A program made the position numbers and the translations under genes. A stretch of DNA of 64,000 nt from Oryzias latipes (lineage: Eukaryota > Chordata > Actinopteri > Beloniformes > Adrianichthyidae), in assembly GCF_002234675.1 (NCBI RefSeq), contig NC_019880.2, forward strand, positions 13,319,756-13,383,755, read 5' to 3'. Below the pieces are notes generated by a model. The model searched no databases. It was given only the letters and a program-made list of their open reading frames with translations, and had not been told where the DNA came from. Positions within the stretch are counted from its first letter, which is position 1. The number at the start of each line of letters is the position of its first letter. Below, piece by piece: positions 62,301 through 64,000 of the stretch.

Positions 62301-63041
62301 CGCATACCTGCCATGTAATTTATGGGCACTGAGGTCATGGAACACACTTCCAGTTAAAGAGCTGGCCTGGCGGGGGCTCATTGTAGCATGTGTCTGTCAG
62401 GGCTGGGAGCTTATGCAGCTCACCATCAGAGAAGGAAGGTTTCTCTGGACACTCCTTTGCTATTTAACACTCATTCATTCACTTTAAAGACAAATGATGG
62501 ATTTCAACCATGTTTAAATGAAACATAGCCCTTTAGCTATCTAAGAGGAGTCGTAACACAATGTTTGACCATCAAGTCTTCTATTCACCCACTTGCACCT
62601 GCACCTCCTCTGATTCACAGCGTACAGACAGCGCTGATTACATCCGTCCCTTCCATGTCCATGTGACAGGCCAGACCTTGACCCAAACTTTACATCTCAT
62701 AAGTCTGGGCCATTCAGCCTGTGGTGGGGGCTCTTTCTATTTCAGGCCTGCGAACAAGTGACAAACATGAAGGATAGAGCAGGTGTCATTTGTTTATGTA
62801 AACTCTGCAATGGATAAAGCTCACCTTTTCTTTATACTCGAGTCGTTTTTGTTGAGAAGTGTAAAAACTTTTGTTTGTTAGTCCTCCTTAACTGTTAGAA
62901 ATTGTCATTATTATGTCGTAGGAAATGTTTTTATAACTCTTCATCTTTGTCCATTTAGGTCAACTGGTGTTGCTCCAGGATTTCTGCACACGATAGACAC
63001 CCAGAGGAGGAGGGAGACAGATGCTGGGTGCATCTCATCAG
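50309..63041 (+). CDS. gpatch2l: G-patch domain-containing protein 2-like, 8 coding exons, 3' end not secured
   Basis: Function in the cell is poorly known. A nuclear location is inferred from two strongly basic stretches, RRQIRRRRGRKK (37-48) and RPLRRRRKVKR (133-142). Coding exons: 50309-50970, 55390-55451, 56069-56227, 56821-56894, 56990-57054, 57135-57174, 57255-57343, 62959-63041. Phases match across all borders, giving 411 codons plus one base. Family signatures are DELVQDLVSALEQ, NKLGELWEEM, ASESSLDEA, ESDSFTEN, SSTCSSSDPGLFTNDEGRQG and DDEQSDWFFEG (243-253). The exons seen hold no G-patch motif, as expected for GPATCH2L in contrast to GPATCH2. Two ATGs are adjacent (50309, 50312); the second has the better context and matches the human MDELV start. 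The donor of the third coding exon (GTTTCA) is weak. Intron 8 is 5.6 kb. Confidence 0.9.
50971..55389 (+). other. gpatch2l: gpatch2l intron after the large first coding exon
   Basis: Intron of 4.4 kb with donor GTAATC and acceptor TTTGCAG. It holds GC-richer stretches (52230-52700 and 54680-55080) with overlapping chance frames on both strands, and otherwise AT-rich sequence. No repeat body, RNA gene or extra exon was recognised. Confidence 0.6.
57840..58388. repeat. 549-bp inverted-repeat DNA element, gpatch2l intron 8
   Basis: The left end TTAAAGGGCCTTTATCGT and the right end (TTAAAGGGCTTATATCAT on the minus strand) are inverted copies with a few mismatches. The inside contains words common in fish MITEs (TGGGTGCCGCCCATTTCATG, then a TGACGTCAT palindrome near 58029, and AATTGCAATAAC). 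No transposase frame. Flanking repeat-like words (AAAATAACCCGCAATAGGTG at about 57805 and ATAACCCCTCACTATACAC at about 58397) suggest it sits inside an older repeat. Confidence 0.6.
60890..61260. promoter_or_regulatory. Possible conserved noncoding element, gpatch2l intron 8
   Basis: A repeat-poor block with dense AT-core factor words: GCTTTTATCTATTGACTTAT, ATTGATTATTGATTTGGAGC, CTATTGATTATGTCCCCTGG and CTCTATTAATCTTGAGATCC. It has no exon signature. Last introns of gpatch2l lie close to esrrb in vertebrates, so long-range regulation is a reasonable guess. Conservation is not demonstrated. Confidence 0.3.
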
Positions 63042-63375
63042 GTAACAGCGTTTACACATTCACAAATCCACAAATCCACACAAAGCTTCAGGGATGTTTA
63101 TATATTTAACTGTACAAGTCCGACATTTTCTGCAGATCTCACAAAAAGTTTCTCGAATTGACCATTTTCACAAATTTTTAAACAAGTTGACATGGAATTC
63201 AGTGCTGGACCTAATTCTGTGGGTTTACATTTTCTATTGTTGTACCTTTTGACAGTAAAAAAAGTCACAAATGGACATACTGTTACTTTTTTTCTTAGCT
63301 TTGATGTTTTATCTTTATTCTTTCTTGTTAAGATTGTTTTCCAAAAAAGCAGTCAAAGCAAACTGTTGGTTTCAG

Positions 63376-63449
63376 GGCTGGATGTAAAAAAAAAGGAAGA
63401 GTGGAAAATGACCCCTCAAACCAGAGCTGTTGCCGGCAATAGAAAATAA
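63376..63449 (+). CDS. gpatch2l: Candidate terminal coding exon of gpatch2l (weak)
   Basis: After the exon ending at 63041 (phase 1), an acceptor TTTCAG at 63370-63375 would join in frame to 24 codons ending in TAA at 63447-63449 (GLDVKKKEEWKM ... AGNRK). The total would be 435 aa, against about 482 in human. The polypyrimidine tract is poor and the residues show no convincing match to the human C-terminus. The true last exon may instead lie past 64000. Confidence 0.25.
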
Positions 63450-64000
63450 CACGTCCTTCACACTACCATAAGTCTTCAACCGTTTATGCAATTAATGTAA
63501 TTCCAACTGAATCTGAAGCGGAGAAAAGCATCTTCACTACCGTAAAGCATTTTAGCACATTTCACTTTTCATTGCATCAATATCCGTTGGTTTTCATAAA
63601 GTGTTACATATCAGTGGAAAGCTGCTTTTCTCATCTTTAGATTCTGTTGGAATTACGTTCATTGCATAAACAGTTGAAGAGTTACAGTAATTTGAAGAAC
63701 GTCAACACTGGAGCTACAGCTTCTGTGTTAAAACGTTTATTAGGATTTATTTTTAATGATTGAGTCTTTATACGGTTCGACAATTTTGAAAGAATTTGTA
63801 TTAAACCTTGGTTTCCGACTTATTTAACTAAATTATAATGTTAGGATATTATGAATAATTTGTAAAACGTGTCAGGTTTAAGTATTCATTTAGTTTAGCA
63901 AACTTTTCATTGAATGCAATGACCTTTAAACTCCCCTTTGGAAGAAAAAATATTTTATCCTAAAGTGAATTAAACTTATATTCTGAGAAAGATATCATAG

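Overview
This window is vertebrate nuclear DNA, almost certainly from a teleost fish. Genes are split into short GT-AG exons separated by kilobase introns. About 2.7 kb is coding. The interspersed repeats are of fish type: a tRNA-headed SINE with a GGATGG tail, an RTE-like LINE end, Tc1 remnants and MITEs. The gene order tgfb3 - ift43 - gpatch2l matches human 14q24.3, where TTLL5 and ESRRB are the outer neighbours. Neither outer neighbour is visible here.

Three protein-coding genes were reconstructed exon by exon. (1) tgfb3, minus strand, 1001-10239: 7 exons and 405 aa, complete from signal peptide to the KCS terminus. (2) ift43, plus strand, 11516-25652: 9 exons and 202 aa, complete. (3) gpatch2l, plus strand: a noncoding first exon ending at 48584, then 8 coding exons from 50309 to 63041. 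Its 3' end is either a weakly supported last exon at 63376-63449 or lies outside the window.

Region by region: 1-1000 is the tgfb3 3' UTR and downstream flank. 1.0-10.7 kb is tgfb3. 10.7-11.5 kb is a head-to-head control region, with a TATA/CRE promoter for tgfb3 on one side and tandem RFX X-box motifs for the ciliary gene ift43 on the other. 11.5-25.7 kb is ift43, with repeat-rich introns. 25.7-48.5 kb is a 22.8 kb gene-free interval holding repeats, a strong CTCF-like site and several low-repeat blocks that may be regulatory. 48.5-64 kb is gpatch2l.

The three genes do not form a pathway. tgfb3 encodes a secreted growth factor, ift43 an intraflagellar transport complex A subunit, and gpatch2l a poorly characterised, probably nuclear protein. 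Their adjacency is ancient conserved synteny. I found no undescribed multi-gene system. The most notable points are the loss of the RGD integrin motif from the tgfb3 prodomain, the tandem X-boxes at ift43, and a LINE fragment with a clean 8-bp target-site duplication.
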